Below are positions 32,461-42,106 of a stretch of DNA of 64,000 nucleotides, in pieces (positions within the stretch are counted from its first letter, which is position 1; the number at the start of each line of letters is the position of its first letter). The notes under the pieces are model-generated. The model did not search any database and was not told the DNA's origin. It saw nothing but the letters and a program-made list of their open reading frames with translations. Source of the stretch: Pseudomonadota bacterium. GTDB lineage: Bacteria > Pseudomonadota > Gammaproteobacteria > Xanthomonadales > Xanthomonadaceae. The stretch covers positions 1 to 64,000 of the forward strand of contig JAFEBW010000032.1 of NCBI GenBank assembly GCA_018242445.1, written 5' to 3'. Position numbers and translations under genes: made by a program.

Positions 32461-33434
32461 GTCCTGAGTCCTGCCCAGACGAGAACGCCGCAGGATAGCC
32501 ACGCCAACGTGAGCAACAGCCGAACGCCCGGCGTGCGCAACGCCAATCCGACCGCCAGCACGCTTGCGCCCAGGGCCCAGGCCGCGTAACAGGCCGCGAC
32601 CGTGGCGTGGGCGCGGCCGCTGCGCACCAGCCATTGATACAGATGCTCGCGATGCGCGCGCCACCATGCCCGCCCGCGCCACATGCGCTGGCCCAGGGTC
32701 AGGCCGGCATCCAGCAGGAATGCCGAAGGCGGCAACAACGCCAGCGGCCACGGCAGCGTTCCGTCGGCCATCGCGTGCAGCGACATCACGGCGACGAGAT
32801 AGCCGAGGGCCCCGCTGCCTGCGTCGCCCAGGAATATGCGCGCCTTGGGGGTGTTGAACGGCAGGAACCCGATGATGGCCAGCAGCGAAATCCAGCACCA
32901 CGTCCGCCATGCGCCTTCGAGCCATCCGCCCACCAGCAAGGCCAGCATCGCGAAGGCCGCCTGACTGGCGGCCAGCCCGTCGATGCCGTCCATGAAATTC
33001 CACGCATTGACGAGGCCGGCGACGGCCAGGCTTGCGATGCCGACCAGCAGCCATGACCCCACCGCATGCGGCATGCCGACAGCGGCGATCGACGCCAGCA
33101 GACCGGCGGCGACATGCACGAGCAGGCGCGGCCAGGCAGGCAGTGGACGGTGATCGTCGAGCCAGCCGATGCCCGTCACCATGCCCAGGCCCGCGAGGCT
33201 GGCGATCCAGCTCGCGGCTGCCTGCGGATGCAGCAGCGCCAGCCACGTGCCGCCGGCGATCGCCACCACCGCCGGGGCGATGCCGCCGCCGCGCGGCGTG
33301 GGCATGTCGTGGCTGCGGCGCGCGCCGGGCAGATCCAGCATGCGCCTTCGCCGCGCATAGGCCAAGGCCAGCCTCGTCAACGCGGCCGATGCCGTCACCG
33401 TGGCGATGGCCAGCAGGCCCGCCGGGGCGATCAT
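32427..33434 (-). CDS. MraY/WecA-family polyprenyl-phosphate sugar-1-phosphate transferase
   Basis: A 335-residue polytopic membrane enzyme that would load the first sugar-phosphate of a surface glycan onto undecaprenyl phosphate. Family motifs are PTPRGGGIA, GWLDDHRPLPAWPRLLVH (Asp-Asp pair), NAWNFMDGIDGLAA and IFLGDAGSGALGYLVA. It lacks an MraY-type context and sits among O-antigen-type genes, so WecA-like specificity is more likely. The start overlaps the lapB stop as ATGA, and its 3' end overlaps the dehydratase by 34 bp, so synthesis of these enzymes is tightly coupled. Confidence 0.92.
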   Translation of the reverse strand: MIAPAGLLAIATVTASAALTRLALAYARRRRMLDLPGARRSHDMPTPRGGGIAPAVVAIAGGTWLALLHPQAAASWIASLAGLGMVTGIGWLDDHRPLPAWPRLLVHVAAGLLASIAAVGMPHAVGSWLLVGIASLAVAGLVNAWNFMDGIDGLAASQAAFAMLALLVGGWLEGAWRTWCWISLLAIIGFLPFNTPKARIFLGDAGSGALGYLVAVMSLHAMADGTLPWPLALLPPSAFLLDAGLTLGQRMWRGRAWWRAHREHLYQWLVRSGRAHATVAACYAAWALGASVLAVGLALRTPGVRLLLTLAWLSCGVLVWAGLRTWLWSNARSRR

Positions 33435-34609
33435 TCGCCCAGCAGGTTGTATTGCGGCTTGATCGTGCCCCAATTCTTGCAACTCGGGCATTGCCAGTGA
33501 TGCGCGCGCGCGCGGAAACCGCAGCGGCCGCAACGGAAAGCGGGCGAACTCAACAACAGGTGGTCGCTGATCTGCTTGAGAGTGGCAAGGGTCGCCGGCG
33601 CTTCGGCGGGATCGTCGAGGCTCAGGTCGATCATCGCCGCCTGCCCGCGGATCGAGGGTCGCTGCCGCACCTGCCGCGACACGAAGCGGCGCGCCGCTTC
33701 CACGCCTTCCTCCTCGTGCACGATCCGGCTGAGCGCGAGCACCGGCGAGAAACCGGGATAGCGCTCGACCATCTCGGCAAGAAACGCCCGCGCGCGGATG
33801 CTGTCGTGGCCGCGCTGATACGCCTCCAGCAGCGGCTTGAGCACCGCCGGCAGGTAGTCGATGTCCTGGCGCGGCACGCGCTCGAAGGCGCGGATGGCGG
33901 CCGCGTCGTTGCCCGCGGCAAGATCGAGCTGCCCCTCCAAGATGCCGGCGCGGGTGCTGTGCGGGTCGGCGACGTAGGCATCGGCGATGCGCGCACGCGC
34001 CGTCTCGGTATCGCCCTGCATCCGCGCCTGCTCGGCCAGCTCGCACTGGAAGTGCGCGATCAGCGGCCCCATCGGCTCGCCGGTCGCTTCCTCGAAGCTG
34101 CGCGCATGGGCGATCGCCTTGTCCCAATCGCGTTCGGACTGGTAGATGGAGATGAGGTGGCGCAGCGCCTGCGGCACCGACACGTCGGCCTGCACGAGGT
34201 CGCTGAACAAGGTCTCGGCACGGTCGAGCAAGCCCGCGCGCATGTAGTCCTCGCCCAGTTCGAGCATCGCGTACTTGCGTTGTTCCTCGCTCAGCCCGCT
34301 GCGCGCGATCAGGCCCTGATGCAGGCGGATCGCGCGATCCACCTCGCCGCGCCGGCGGAACAGGTAGCCGAGCGAGAACTGCGTCTCCACCGTGTCCTTC
34401 TCGGCTTCGGCCAGTTGCAGGAACAGCTCGATGGCCTTGTCGGGCTGCTCGTTGAGCAGGTAATTCAAACCTCGGAAATACGTGCTCGACAACCGCCGCA
34501 TGCGGTGGCCGCTCTGCACCGCGCCACCCCGGCGGCCCGCATACCATCCGCTGAAGGCGGCGATCGGCAGCAGGGCGATCAGCAGGTAATGGAGAAGTGG
34601 GGGCGGCAT
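33431..34609 (-). CDS. lapB: Lipopolysaccharide assembly protein B
   Basis: A 392-residue inner-membrane-anchored TPR protein. A single N-terminal membrane helix (residues 6-22) is followed by YFRGLNYLLNEQPDKAIELF and repeated TPR helices. A C-terminal rubredoxin-like zinc knuckle is made of CGRCGF and CPSCKNWG. In E. coli LapB adapts LpxC to FtsH and so limits LPS synthesis. It follows lapA by 22 bp, and its stop overlaps the start of the WecA-like gene. Confidence 0.95.
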   Translation of the reverse strand: MPPPLLHYLLIALLPIAAFSGWYAGRRGGAVQSGHRMRRLSSTYFRGLNYLLNEQPDKAIELFLQLAEAEKDTVETQFSLGYLFRRRGEVDRAIRLHQGLIARSGLSEEQRKYAMLELGEDYMRAGLLDRAETLFSDLVQADVSVPQALRHLISIYQSERDWDKAIAHARSFEEATGEPMGPLIAHFQCELAEQARMQGDTETARARIADAYVADPHSTRAGILEGQLDLAAGNDAAAIRAFERVPRQDIDYLPAVLKPLLEAYQRGHDSIRARAFLAEMVERYPGFSPVLALSRIVHEEEGVEAARRFVSRQVRQRPSIRGQAAMIDLSLDDPAEAPATLATLKQISDHLLLSSPAFRCGRCGFRARAHHWQCPSCKNWGTIKPQYNLLGE

Positions 34610-34631
34610 GCGACAGGCAGGACGAAGTCGA

Positions 34632-34883
34632 TCAGGTCGCAGCCGCGCTGGCCTGCTTGCGCAGCCGGCGGCGCAAGGGCCAGACGATGCCCACGGTCAC
34701 CGCCGCACCACCCAGCACCGCGCCGAGGAACAAGGCGGCCAGCAAGGCCACGCCGAGGCTGGCATGGGCGAGGAACAACTGGAAGTCGATGACGACCGGC
34801 TGCGGATTGAAGGCACCGAACAGGATGCCGGCGGCCACGAACACAGCGGCCATGAGGGTTTGCATCCAGACTCGCATGGTCAT
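34632..34883 (-). CDS. lapA: Lipopolysaccharide assembly protein A (DUF1049)
   Basis: An 83-residue protein with two membrane helices (about 8-28 and 40-65) and a basic end, RRRLRKQASA. The FGAFNPQPVVIDF segment and the position between ihfB and lapB match LapA/YciS. It works with LapB in LPS assembly and LpxC turnover in E. coli; the same role here is inferred from conserved order. Confidence 0.92.
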   Translation of the reverse strand: MTMRVWMQTLMAAVFVAAGILFGAFNPQPVVIDFQLFLAHASLGVALLAALFLGAVLGGAAVTVGIVWPLRRRLRKQASAAAT

Positions 34884-34944
34884 GCCTCGTCGCGTCGTCG
34901 GGCAAGCTTGGCGCAGGCGCGCGCAACGGTCAACGAACGCCGGT

Positions 34945-35241
34945 TCAATCCGGTTGCGGTTCGCAATGGTTCACACGGTCGCGCAGTTCCTTGCCCGGCT
35001 TGAAATGCGGAACATGCCGCCCGGTCAGGGCCACCGCATCTCCGGTCTTGGGATTGCGGCCGATGCGCGCCGGCCGGTAATGCAGCGAGAAGCTGCCGAA
35101 ACCGCGAACCTCGATGCGCTGCCCGCGGCTGAGGGCCTCGCTCATCATTTCCAGCAGGGCGTTGACCGACATGCTCACGTCGTCGCCTTTCAGGTGCCCC
35201 TGCCGCTGGGTGAGCATCTCGATGAGTTCGGACTTGGTCAT
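34945..35241 (-). CDS. ihfB: Integration host factor beta subunit
   Basis: A 98-residue DNA-bending HU/IHF protein starting [17 protein letters not shown], with the beta-arm segment [22 protein letters not shown] carries the intercalating Pro. It pairs with IhfA, encoded elsewhere. The ATG at 35241 gives the normal length. It lies 158 bp after rpsA, separated by two GC-rich hairpins, the standard rpsA-ihfB arrangement. Confidence 0.97.
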   Translation of the reverse strand: MTKSELIEMLTQRQGHLKGDDVSMSVNALLEMMSEALSRGQRIEVRGFGSFSLHYRPARIGRNPKTGDAVALTGRHVPHFKPGKELRDRVNHCEPQPD

Positions 35242-35319
35242 GCGTGGATTCGTTGGGCTGGCCGGTCCCCACCGGCGAATCCCGCGACCCGGGCTTGCCG
35301 GGCCGCGGTTCGGGCGGAG

Positions 35320-35349
35320 CCGTGGCGGGCGCGCTGGCGCCCGCCACGG
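35320..35349 (-). terminator. 12-bp GC-rich hairpin downstream of rpsA
   Basis: A perfect stem, CCGTGGCGGGCG and CGCCCGCCACGG, with a 6-nt loop lies 50 nt past the rpsA stop. A second imperfect GC hairpin (about 35282-35308) follows. There is no T-run, so it may stabilise the rpsA 3' end or attenuate read-through into ihfB rather than terminate fully. Confidence 0.45.
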
Positions 35350-35399
35350 AATCCCGACGATGCTGCAGGTGACGCTGTACTTGCGGCTTGCGCCGCCGA

Positions 35400-37076
35400 T
35401 CACTCGCTCTTGTTCATCTTCTCGCGCAGCAGCGCGCCGAGCGTCGTGGTGCCGGTGTGCGCCGAAGCCGAGTACTCGTCCATCGCCGCCTGCTGCTCGG
35501 CCTCGTCCTTGGCGCGGATCGAGAGCTGCAGCACGCGGCCCTTGCGATCCATGCCGATGAACTTGGCTTCCACCGTGTCGCCGACTTTCAGGTGCAAGGT
35601 GGCGTCGTCGATGCGCTCCTTGGCGATGTCGGAAGCGCGGATGTAGCCTTCCATGTTCTCGCCCAGATCGATCGCCGCGCCGCGCGCATCGACTTCCTTC
35701 ACCGTGCCCTTGAGGATGCTGCCCTTCGGGTGCGCGGCCATGAACTGGCCGAACGGATCTTGTTCGAGCTGCTTGACGCCCAGCGAGATGCGCTCGCGCT
35801 CCGGATCCACCGCCAGCACCACGGCTTCCAGGGTGTCGCCCTTCTTGAAGTTGCGCGCCAGATCCTCGCCGGTGGAGTTCCAGGAGATGTCCGACAGGTG
35901 CACGAGGCCGTCGATGCCGCCGTCCAGGCCGATGAAGATGCCGAAGTCGGTGATCGACTTGATCTGCCCGGACACCTTGTCGCCCTTGTTGTGCATGGCG
36001 GCGAAGGCTTCCCACGGGTTGGGCTGGCACTGCTTCATGCCCAGCGAGATGCGCCGGCGCTCCTCGTCCACGTCGAGCACCATCACCTGCACCTCGTCGC
36101 CGACCTGCGCCATCTTCGACGGGTTGACGTTCTTGTTGGTCCAGTCCATCTCCGAGACGTGCACCAAGCCCTCGACGCCCGGCTCGATCTCCACGAACGC
36201 GCCGTAATCGGTGACGTTGGACACCTTGCCGAACAGGCGTGCGCCGTTCGGGTAGCGACGGGTGATGTTGTCCCACGGGTCCTCGCCGAGCTGCTTCAGG
36301 CCGAGGCTGACGCGATTGCGCTCGCGGTCGTACTTGAGCACGCGCACGTCGAGCTCCTGCCCGACCTCGACCACTTCGGACGGATGGCGCACGCGCTTCC
36401 ACGCCATGTCGGTGATGTGCAGCAGGCCGTCGATGCCGCCCAGATCCACGAACGCGCCGTAATCGGTGAGGTTCTTGACCACGCCCTTGAGCACCACGCC
36501 CTCGACCAGCTTCTCGATCAGCTGCTCGCGCTCCTCGGAGTGCTCGGACTCGACGACGGCGCGGCGGGAAACGACCACGTTGTTGCGCTTGCGGTCGAGC
36601 TTGATGAGCTTGAACTCGAGTTCCTTGCCTTCCAGGTAGGCCGGGTCGCGCACGGGGCGCACGTCCACCAGCGAACCGGGCAGGAACGCGCGCACTTCCT
36701 TGATGTCCACGGTGAAGCCGCCCTTGACCTTGCCGCTGATGCGGCCGGTGATGGTGGCGTTGGACTGCAGGGCTTCCTCCAGCTCGTCCCACACCATCGA
36801 GCGCTTGGCCTTCTCGCGCGACAGCACGGTTTCGCCGAAGCCGTTCTCGAGGTATTCCAGGGCCACCTTCACTTCCTGGCCGACGTGCACGTCGAGCTCG
36901 CCGGCGTCGGTACGGAACTGCTCGATCGGCACGATGCCTTCGGATTTCAGGCCGGCATTGATGACCACCACGTCGGGGCGCACCTCGACGATGGTGCCGA
37001 TGACGATGGAGCCGGGCTTGAGCTTGGCGATCGTCTGCTGGCTCTGTTCGAACAGTTCTGCGAATGATTCGGTCAT
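35400..37076 (-). CDS. rpsA: 30S ribosomal protein S1
   Basis: A 558-residue mRNA-binding ribosomal protein with six S1/OB repeats. Typical strands are [58 protein letters not shown] and [20 protein letters not shown]. Length and N-terminus ([14 protein letters not shown]) are standard. It is flanked by cmk upstream and ihfB downstream, the widespread proteobacterial order. A leader hairpin lies about 30 nt upstream of the start. Confidence 0.98.
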   Translation of the reverse strand: MTESFAELFEQSQQTIAKLKPGSIVIGTIVEVRPDVVVINAGLKSEGIVPIEQFRTDAGELDVHVGQEVKVALEYLENGFGETVLSREKAKRSMVWDELEEALQSNATITGRISGKVKGGFTVDIKEVRAFLPGSLVDVRPVRDPAYLEGKELEFKLIKLDRKRNNVVVSRRAVVESEHSEEREQLIEKLVEGVVLKGVVKNLTDYGAFVDLGGIDGLLHITDMAWKRVRHPSEVVEVGQELDVRVLKYDRERNRVSLGLKQLGEDPWDNITRRYPNGARLFGKVSNVTDYGAFVEIEPGVEGLVHVSEMDWTNKNVNPSKMAQVGDEVQVMVLDVDEERRRISLGMKQCQPNPWEAFAAMHNKGDKVSGQIKSITDFGIFIGLDGGIDGLVHLSDISWNSTGEDLARNFKKGDTLEAVVLAVDPERERISLGVKQLEQDPFGQFMAAHPKGSILKGTVKEVDARGAAIDLGENMEGYIRASDIAKERIDDATLHLKVGDTVEAKFIGMDRKGRVLQLSIRAKDEAEQQAAMDEYSASAHTGTTTLGALLREKMNKSE

Positions 37077-37101
37077 GGGTTGATTTTCCGGTTGAACACA
37101 C

Positions 37102-37133
37102 GGGCCGCGGGCGCAACGCCCGGGTTTCGGCCC
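37102..37133 (-). promoter_or_regulatory. Leader hairpin upstream of rpsA
   Basis: A CGGGCG/CGCCCG stem (37108-37122) with a 3-nt loop is enclosed by GGGCC/GGCCC (37102-37106 and 37129-37133). In E. coli S1 represses its own mRNA through leader hairpins; a similar role here is inference from position. Confidence 0.35.
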
Positions 37134-37247
37134 ACCCTTGTGCGGCGCGTCTGCGCCTGTTGGTCGAGGACTATCCGCAGCGTCGCCGCCGCGGGGCTGA
37201 TCCGTTGCGCGATATTCCGCGGCCCGCCAAGCGGACGCGCGACGGCC

Positions 37248-37931
37248 TCAAAGCCGGAGCGATTCCGGCAGCAAGGCCAGCACGCGCTCGACCACGCGCT
37301 CCACCGGCACGTCGGTCGTATCGATCAACACCGCATCGGATGCGGGTTTGAGCGGCGCGACCGCGCGTTCGGCATCGCGCGCATCGCGGGCGAGGATTTC
37401 ACGCAACAGACCGTCCATGCTAACGGAAAGTCCTTTTTCTTTCAACTGCTTATATCGCCTTTGCGCGCGCTGTTCGGCGCTGGCGGTCAAAAACGCCTTG
37501 CACGACGCATCCGGAAACACCACCGTGCCCATGTCGCGGCCATCGGCCACCAGCCCCGGCGGCCGGCGGAAGGCGCGCTGACGATCCAGCAACACCTGCC
37601 GCACCGCCGGCATCGCGGCGATCACGGAAGCCGCAGCCCCGGCCGTCTCGGTGCGGATGGCATCGGTGGCATCCACGCCGTCCACCAGCACCCGCGGCTC
37701 GGCGTCGCCGGAGGTCTGAAAACGAATCCCGGTGCGCTCGGCCAGCGCAGCCATGGCGACCGGATCGGAGGTGTCGGCCGCATCGCGCGCGGCCGCATGA
37801 CCGACCACGCGGTACAGCGCGCCCGAATCCAGGTAATGCCAGCCCAGCCTGCTGGCGACGATCCGGCTGATCGTGCCCTTGCCCGAACCGGAAGGGCCGT
37901 CGATGGTCAGTACCGGAATCGTCTCGTCCAT
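37248..37931 (-). CDS. cmk: Cytidylate kinase
   Basis: A 227-residue CMP/dCMP kinase. P-loop [14 protein letters not shown] at residues 10-23, LDSGALYRV, and [15 protein letters not shown], the nucleotide-binding segment of Cmk. Start [13 protein letters not shown] at 37931 gives family-like spacing; MRG-MDETIP at 37940 is an alternative. First gene of the cmk-rpsA-ihfB-lapAB block, 171 bp before rpsA. Confidence 0.96.
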   Translation of the reverse strand: MDETIPVLTIDGPSGSGKGTISRIVASRLGWHYLDSGALYRVVGHAAARDAADTSDPVAMAALAERTGIRFQTSGDAEPRVLVDGVDATDAIRTETAGAAASVIAAMPAVRQVLLDRQRAFRRPPGLVADGRDMGTVVFPDASCKAFLTASAEQRAQRRYKQLKEKGLSVSMDGLLREILARDARDAERAVAPLKPASDAVLIDTTDVPVERVVERVLALLPESLRL

Positions 37932-38130
37932 GCCGCGCATCGTTCGTTCTGGATCGCCATTGTACGGCCTGCCCGTGACGCGACAGGCATGACGTCTTGC
38001 ATGAAAAGGCATGCAGTCCGCGAATGAACGCACAAAAACGCGAATGAACCGTCGAATGGCCTGCACCACCCGAAGCACAGGTTGGACGTTGCGCTCTCGC
38101 AAATTTGCGGGGCAATCCGCTCCTGCTCCC

Positions 38131-38186
38131 GTTCCCCGCTCCCCGTTCCCAGTTCCCCGCTCCCCGTTCCCCGTTCCCCGTTCCCC
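38131..38186. repeat. Tandem heptamer repeat, eight units of GTTCCCC type
   Basis: Eight adjacent 7-bp units reading GTTCCCC, GCTCCCC, GTTCCCA, GTTCCCC, GCTCCCC and three GTTCCCC. A partial unit lies on each side. The opposite strand reads GGGGAAC. Such arrays vary in copy number by slippage. There are no unique spacers, so it is not a CRISPR array. Confidence 0.85.
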
Positions 38187-38231
38187 GCCCCATTGTTTTT
38201 CGTGCGCGCACGACGGCAACCGCAACTTCGG

Positions 38232-38261
38232 TTGATCCGAGCCCTGCACTCCCGCTAGAAT
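38232..38261 (+). promoter_or_regulatory. Putative promoter of the L36 gene
   Basis: TTGATC (-35) and TAGAAT (-10) with an 18-bp spacer, predicted start near 38268, about 30 nt ahead of the ATG. Confidence 0.5.
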
Positions 38262-38298
38262 GCGCGATTGTTCCGCAGCCCGTATCGAGCCCAAGCCC

Positions 38299-38424
38299 AT
38301 GAAAGTCCTGTCTTCCCTGAAGTCGGCCAAGAGCCGCCACCGCGATTGCAAGGTCGTCCGCCGCCGCGGCAAGGTGTTCGTGATCTGCAAGTCCAACCCG
38401 CGCTTCAAGGCGCGCCAGCGCTGA
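38299..38424 (+). CDS. rpmJ: 50S ribosomal protein L36, zinc-ligand-poor type (RpmJ2/YkgO-like)
   Basis: A 41-residue protein, [20 protein letters not shown] followed by [21 protein letters not shown]. Classical L36 binds zinc through CxxC, C and H; here only two cysteines remain (17 and 30), the first Cys is lost and the final His is Phe, so zinc binding is not expected. In enterics this type is made under zinc starvation; in Xanthomonadales it appears to be the standard copy (recollection, not checked). It is too short to be found by length-limited gene calling. Confidence 0.93.
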   Translation: MKVLSSLKSAKSRHRDCKVVRRRGKVFVICKSNPRFKARQR

Positions 38425-38538
38425 GCAAGTCGGCTCGGGTCGCGGGCCGTGCGGCAATCTTGCGCAAGTTCCGCCAACCCGATCCCGCTCTTGGCTCTGA
38501 CGCACAATAACCGGTCGTTCCGATCTGGGGAGAATGCG

Positions 38539-38868
38539 ATGACTCGCCTGTTGCTGATCTGCGCCGCTGCCATCGCCGCATTCGCCGCGATCCAGCCCGC
38601 CCATGCCGACACCTTGCTGGTGGATCGGGCGAAGATGGATGCCTCCACCGAGCACGCGATGCGCGGCATGAGCATGCCCGCGGTCGAGCACAAGCTCGGC
38701 GCGCCCGCGCAGAAACTCGAGCCGCGCGGCGGGCAGAAGGCCCAGTGGCCGCTGATCCAGCGCTGGGTGTACCCGCAATACACGGTCTACTTCGCGCACG
38801 GCCGCGTGGTGGACGTCGTCCTCAACCACGCCTCGCCCGAGGAAATCGGCCCGGCACCCGCGCACTAG
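38539..38868 (+). CDS. Small secreted protein, possibly BamE/SmpA-like fold
   Basis: A 109-residue protein with a signal peptide (cleaved near PAHAD) and a mature part containing [16 protein letters not shown], which resembles the helix-turn of BamE/SmpA-type proteins (GMs..eV...lG.P), then [20 protein letters not shown]. The start has a good GGGGAG ribosome site. It ends 6 bp before aguA and may be cotranscribed with it. Function unknown; the fold suggestion is weak. Confidence 0.7.
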   Translation: MTRLLLICAAAIAAFAAIQPAHADTLLVDRAKMDASTEHAMRGMSMPAVEHKLGAPAQKLEPRGGQKAQWPLIQRWVYPQYTVYFAHGRVVDVVLNHASPEEIGPAPAH

Positions 38869-38874
38869 GTACCG

Positions 38875-39960
38875 ATGGCAGCTCCCGCCGTTCGTTTCCC
38901 CGCGGAATGGGAGCCGCAATCGGCGGTGCTGGTCGCGTGGCCGCATGCGCAGACCGACTGGGCCGCGCGCCTTGCGCAGATCGAAACCAGCTACGTCGGC
39001 CTCATCGGCGCCATCGCGCGTTTCGAGCCGGTCGTCGTCTGCGTGCCCGACGCCGCGTTGCAGCAACATGCCGCGCAACGGCTGGCCGATAACGGCATCC
39101 CGGCGTCGCGCTTGCATTTCGTCGTCGTCGAATACGACGACACCTGGCTGCGCGATACCGGACCGATCGCCCTCGCCTGTGCGGTCGGGCACGCGAGCAT
39201 CCCACGTCCCCCGGCAAGCTCGGCCAGCGCGCCGGGCTTCACCCTGCTGGACTTCCGCTTCGACGCCTGGGGCGGCAAGTACGCCGCTGCACGCGACGAC
39301 CGCCTCATCGAGCAACTGTGCGCCCGCGGCCTGTTCGCGCAGGCGCGCCGCGAGCGCATCGACTTCGCTCTGGAAGGCGGTGCGATCGAAACCGATGGCG
39401 ACGGCACCTTGCTGTGCCACTGGCATTGCCTGCACACCCGCCATCCGGAGCTCGACCGCAGCGAGATTTCGGCGCGCCTGGCGCAGACCCTGCACCAGCG
39501 CCGCGTGCTGTGGATCGAGCACGGCGCGCTGGATGGCGACGACACCGACGCCCACATCGACACGCTGGCCCGCTTCGCCTCGCCGACCGCGATCGTGTAC
39601 CAGTCCTGCGACGACGCCAGCGACGCGCACCACGCCCCGCTGGCGGCGATGGCAGCCGAACTGGCCGCGCTGCACACCCTCGATGGCCGGCCGTATCGCC
39701 TGTTCGCGCTGCCGTGGCCGCGCCCCATCCATGACGAGGACGGCCGCAGGCTGGCCGCATCCTATGCCAACTTCCTGATCGTCAACGGCGCGGTGCTGAT
39801 GCCCGCCTACGACGACCCGGCCGATGCGCTGGCCGCGCAGGTGCTGGCGCAAGCCTTTCCCGACCGTCGCATCGTGCCGGTGCCGTGCCGTGCGCTGATC
39901 TGGCAGAACGGCAGCCTGCATTGCCTGACCATGCAACTTCCCGCAGGATTGCTGCGATGA
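38875..39960 (+). CDS. aguA: Agmatine deiminase
   Basis: A 361-residue guanidino-modifying enzyme converting agmatine to N-carbamoylputrescine. Motifs are TWLRDTGPIAL, FDAWGGKY, FALEGGAIETDGDGTLL, DAHIDTLARF and the catalytic Cys near residue 350 in NGSLHCLTMQLP. The stop overlaps the aguB start (ATGA). With aguB it completes the arginine-decarboxylase route to putrescine. The usual RNP-type segment reads RHP here, a minor deviation. Confidence 0.94.
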   Translation: MAAPAVRFPAEWEPQSAVLVAWPHAQTDWAARLAQIETSYVGLIGAIARFEPVVVCVPDAALQQHAAQRLADNGIPASRLHFVVVEYDDTWLRDTGPIALACAVGHASIPRPPASSASAPGFTLLDFRFDAWGGKYAAARDDRLIEQLCARGLFAQARRERIDFALEGGAIETDGDGTLLCHWHCLHTRHPELDRSEISARLAQTLHQRRVLWIEHGALDGDDTDAHIDTLARFASPTAIVYQSCDDASDAHHAPLAAMAAELAALHTLDGRPYRLFALPWPRPIHDEDGRRLAASYANFLIVNGAVLMPAYDDPADALAAQVLAQAFPDRRIVPVPCRALIWQNGSLHCLTMQLPAGLLR

Positions 39961-40862
39961 ACACCCGCACGCTCACCGTCGCCCTGGTGCAAGAGCGCGA
40001 CCACGGCAGCGTGGCCGCCAACCGCGAGACGATCGCGCAACGCGTCGCGCAGGCCGCCGCACAGGGCGCGCAACTGGTGCTGCTGCAGGAGCTGCACGAC
40101 GGTGCGTACTTCTGCCAGCACGAAGCGGTGGCCGAGTTCGACCGCGCCGAGCCCATCCCCGGCCCGGGCACGGATTTCCTCGGCAAACTGGCGCGGCAAC
40201 ACGGCGTGGTGATCGTCGGCTCGCTGTTCGAACGCCGCGCCGCCGGGCTGTACCACAACACCGCGGTGGTGCTGGATGCCGACGGCTCGCTGGCCGGCAA
40301 GTACCGCAAGATGCACATCCCGGACGACCCGGGCTTTTACGAGAAGTTCTATTTCACGCCGGGCGATCTGGGCTTCACTCCGATCGCCACCTCCGTCGGC
40401 CGCCTCGGCGTGCTGGTGTGCTGGGACCAGTGGTACCCGGAAGCCGCGCGCCTGATGGCGCTGGCCGGTGCCGAGCTGCTGCTGTATCCGACCGCCATCG
40501 GCTGGGATCCGCACGACGACGAGGCCGAGAAAGCGCGCCAGCGCGAGGCCTGGCTGCTCAGCCACCGCGGCCATGCGGTCGCCAACGGCCTGCCGGTGCT
40601 TGCGTGCAACCGCGTCGGCCACGAGCCATCCCCCATGGCTGCTGAAAAACACGCAGGCGCTGCCGGCATCGACTTCTGGGGCAGCTCGCATGTACTCGGC
40701 CCGCAAGGCGAAGTGCTCGCGCAGGCCGGCACGGATGCAGCCGAATTGCTCATCGCATCCATCGACCTGCAACGCAGCGAACACGTCCGCCGCATCTGGC
40801 CGTTCCTGCGCGATCGCCGCATCGACTCATACGGCGACCTGCTCAAACGTTACCGGGATTGA
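39957..40862 (+). CDS. aguB: N-carbamoylputrescine amidohydrolase
   Basis: A 301-residue nitrilase-superfamily enzyme that hydrolyses N-carbamoylputrescine to putrescine, CO2 and ammonia. The Glu-Lys-Cys triad is visible: Glu45 in LLQELHDG, Lys118 in KYRKMHIPD and Cys155 in VLVCWDQWYPEAAR. The start codon overlaps the aguA stop, and the stop overlaps the TTG of the next gene, so three genes form one translational unit. Confidence 0.95.
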   Translation: MNTRTLTVALVQERDHGSVAANRETIAQRVAQAAAQGAQLVLLQELHDGAYFCQHEAVAEFDRAEPIPGPGTDFLGKLARQHGVVIVGSLFERRAAGLYHNTAVVLDADGSLAGKYRKMHIPDDPGFYEKFYFTPGDLGFTPIATSVGRLGVLVCWDQWYPEAARLMALAGAELLLYPTAIGWDPHDDEAEKARQREAWLLSHRGHAVANGLPVLACNRVGHEPSPMAAEKHAGAAGIDFWGSSHVLGPQGEVLAQAGTDAAELLIASIDLQRSEHVRRIWPFLRDRRIDSYGDLLKRYRD

Positions 40863-42097
40863 AGGCACCGCGCTTGAACACCGTAACCGAAGCATCGACC
40901 CGCTCCGATCCGCTCGCCGACCAGCCGCATGCCATCGTCGAACGCGACGGCGTGCGCTACACCCTGCTGGGCACCGCGCATGTCTCGAAGGCGAGCGTGG
41001 AAGCCGTGGAAGCGCTGGCGCGCGATCCGCGTTTCGATGCCATCGCGGTCGAACTCGATGCCCACCGCTTGCGCAACCTCACCGACCCCGGCGCATTGCG
41101 CGAACTCGACTTGTTCCGCATCCTGCGCGAAGGCAAGACCGGCATGGTCGCCGCCAATCTCGCACTGGCCGCCTACCAGCGCCGCCTGTCGGAACAACTC
41201 GGGGTCGAGCCGGGCGCGGAATTGAAGGCCGCCGCGCTGGCCGCGAACGCGCGCGGCCTGCCCTTGCAGGTGATCGATCGCGAGGTCGGCATCACTTTGC
41301 GGCGCGCCTACAAGGCGCTGGGCTTCTGGGGCCGGATGAAGCTCGTCGCCGGCCTCGGCGCGGGCCTGTTCGAGAAAGAGGAAGTCGATGCCGCGGCGGT
41401 GGAAAAACTCAAGCAGGGCGACATGCTCGAAAGCAGCTTCGGCGAGTTCGCCGCCAGCAGCCCGCCGATCTACAACGCCCTGATCGCCGAACGCGACCGC
41501 TACATGGGCGCGCGCCTGCGCGAGGACAACGCCGCGGGCCGCCTGCGCGAGGTGCTGGTGGTGGTCGGCGCCGGCCATCTCAAGGGCCTGTCGGCGCACC
41601 TGCGCGAGGACACCGCCGCGCCGGCGAGCTTGCGCGGCGAACTGGACACCGTGCCCGCCGGCAGCCGGGTGCCGTGGATCTCGTTGACCATCGCGGTGCT
41701 GGTGCTGGGGAGCTTCGCGTGGGGCTACTGGCACGGCGGCACGCAACTGGGCGCAGCGCTGTTGTGGACCTGGCTCATCGCCACCTTCGTCGGCGGGGCG
41801 GTGGGCTGCCTCGCCGCCGGCGGTCACCCGCTTTCCGTGCTCGCCGGTGCGATCTGGTCACCGTTCAAACCCTTCCACCCCGGCATCGCCTCGGGCACGG
41901 TCAGCGCGATGGTGGAGGCGTGGCTGCGCAAGCCGATCTACCAGGATTTCATGAACCTGCGCGACGACATCGCCAGCCTCAAGGGTTGGTACCGCAACCG
42001 CGTCTCGCGCACTTTCCTCAACTTCTTCCTGACCTGCATGGGCACCATCGCCGGCGAAGTGGTGGCCTTCGCGAAGATCGCCGGCAAGCTGGGCTGA
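40859..42097 (+). CDS. TraB/PrgY-family membrane protein (GumN/TIKI-like fold)
   Basis: A 412-residue protein with an N-terminal TraB domain (paired YTLLGTAHVSK and VVVVGAGHLKGL motifs, each with a conserved His) and several C-terminal membrane segments (about 275-360). Related proteins include pheromone-shutdown PrgY and the TIKI proteases; no substrate can be inferred. The start is TTG at 40859, overlapping the aguB stop (TTGA); TTG at 40874 is an alternative. It ends 9 bp from the converging RND gene. Confidence 0.85.
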   Translation: MKAPRLNTVTEASTRSDPLADQPHAIVERDGVRYTLLGTAHVSKASVEAVEALARDPRFDAIAVELDAHRLRNLTDPGALRELDLFRILREGKTGMVAANLALAAYQRRLSEQLGVEPGAELKAAALAANARGLPLQVIDREVGITLRRAYKALGFWGRMKLVAGLGAGLFEKEEVDAAAVEKLKQGDMLESSFGEFAASSPPIYNALIAERDRYMGARLREDNAAGRLREVLVVVGAGHLKGLSAHLREDTAAPASLRGELDTVPAGSRVPWISLTIAVLVLGSFAWGYWHGGTQLGAALLWTWLIATFVGGAVGCLAAGGHPLSVLAGAIWSPFKPFHPGIASGTVSAMVEAWLRKPIYQDFMNLRDDIASLKGWYRNRVSRTFLNFFLTCMGTIAGEVVAFAKIAGKLG

Positions 42098-42106
42098 TCG
42101 GGCGCG

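Larger units (their letters stand above)
37941..38298. other. 358-bp intergenic region between divergent cmk and L36 genes
   Basis: Contains a heptamer tandem repeat (38131-38186) and the L36 promoter (38232-38261). The rest shows no gene or clear signal. Confidence 0.6.

Noticed and set aside
38131..38186. CRISPR-like array
   Set aside because: The units are contiguous heptamers without spacers and no cas gene is nearby.
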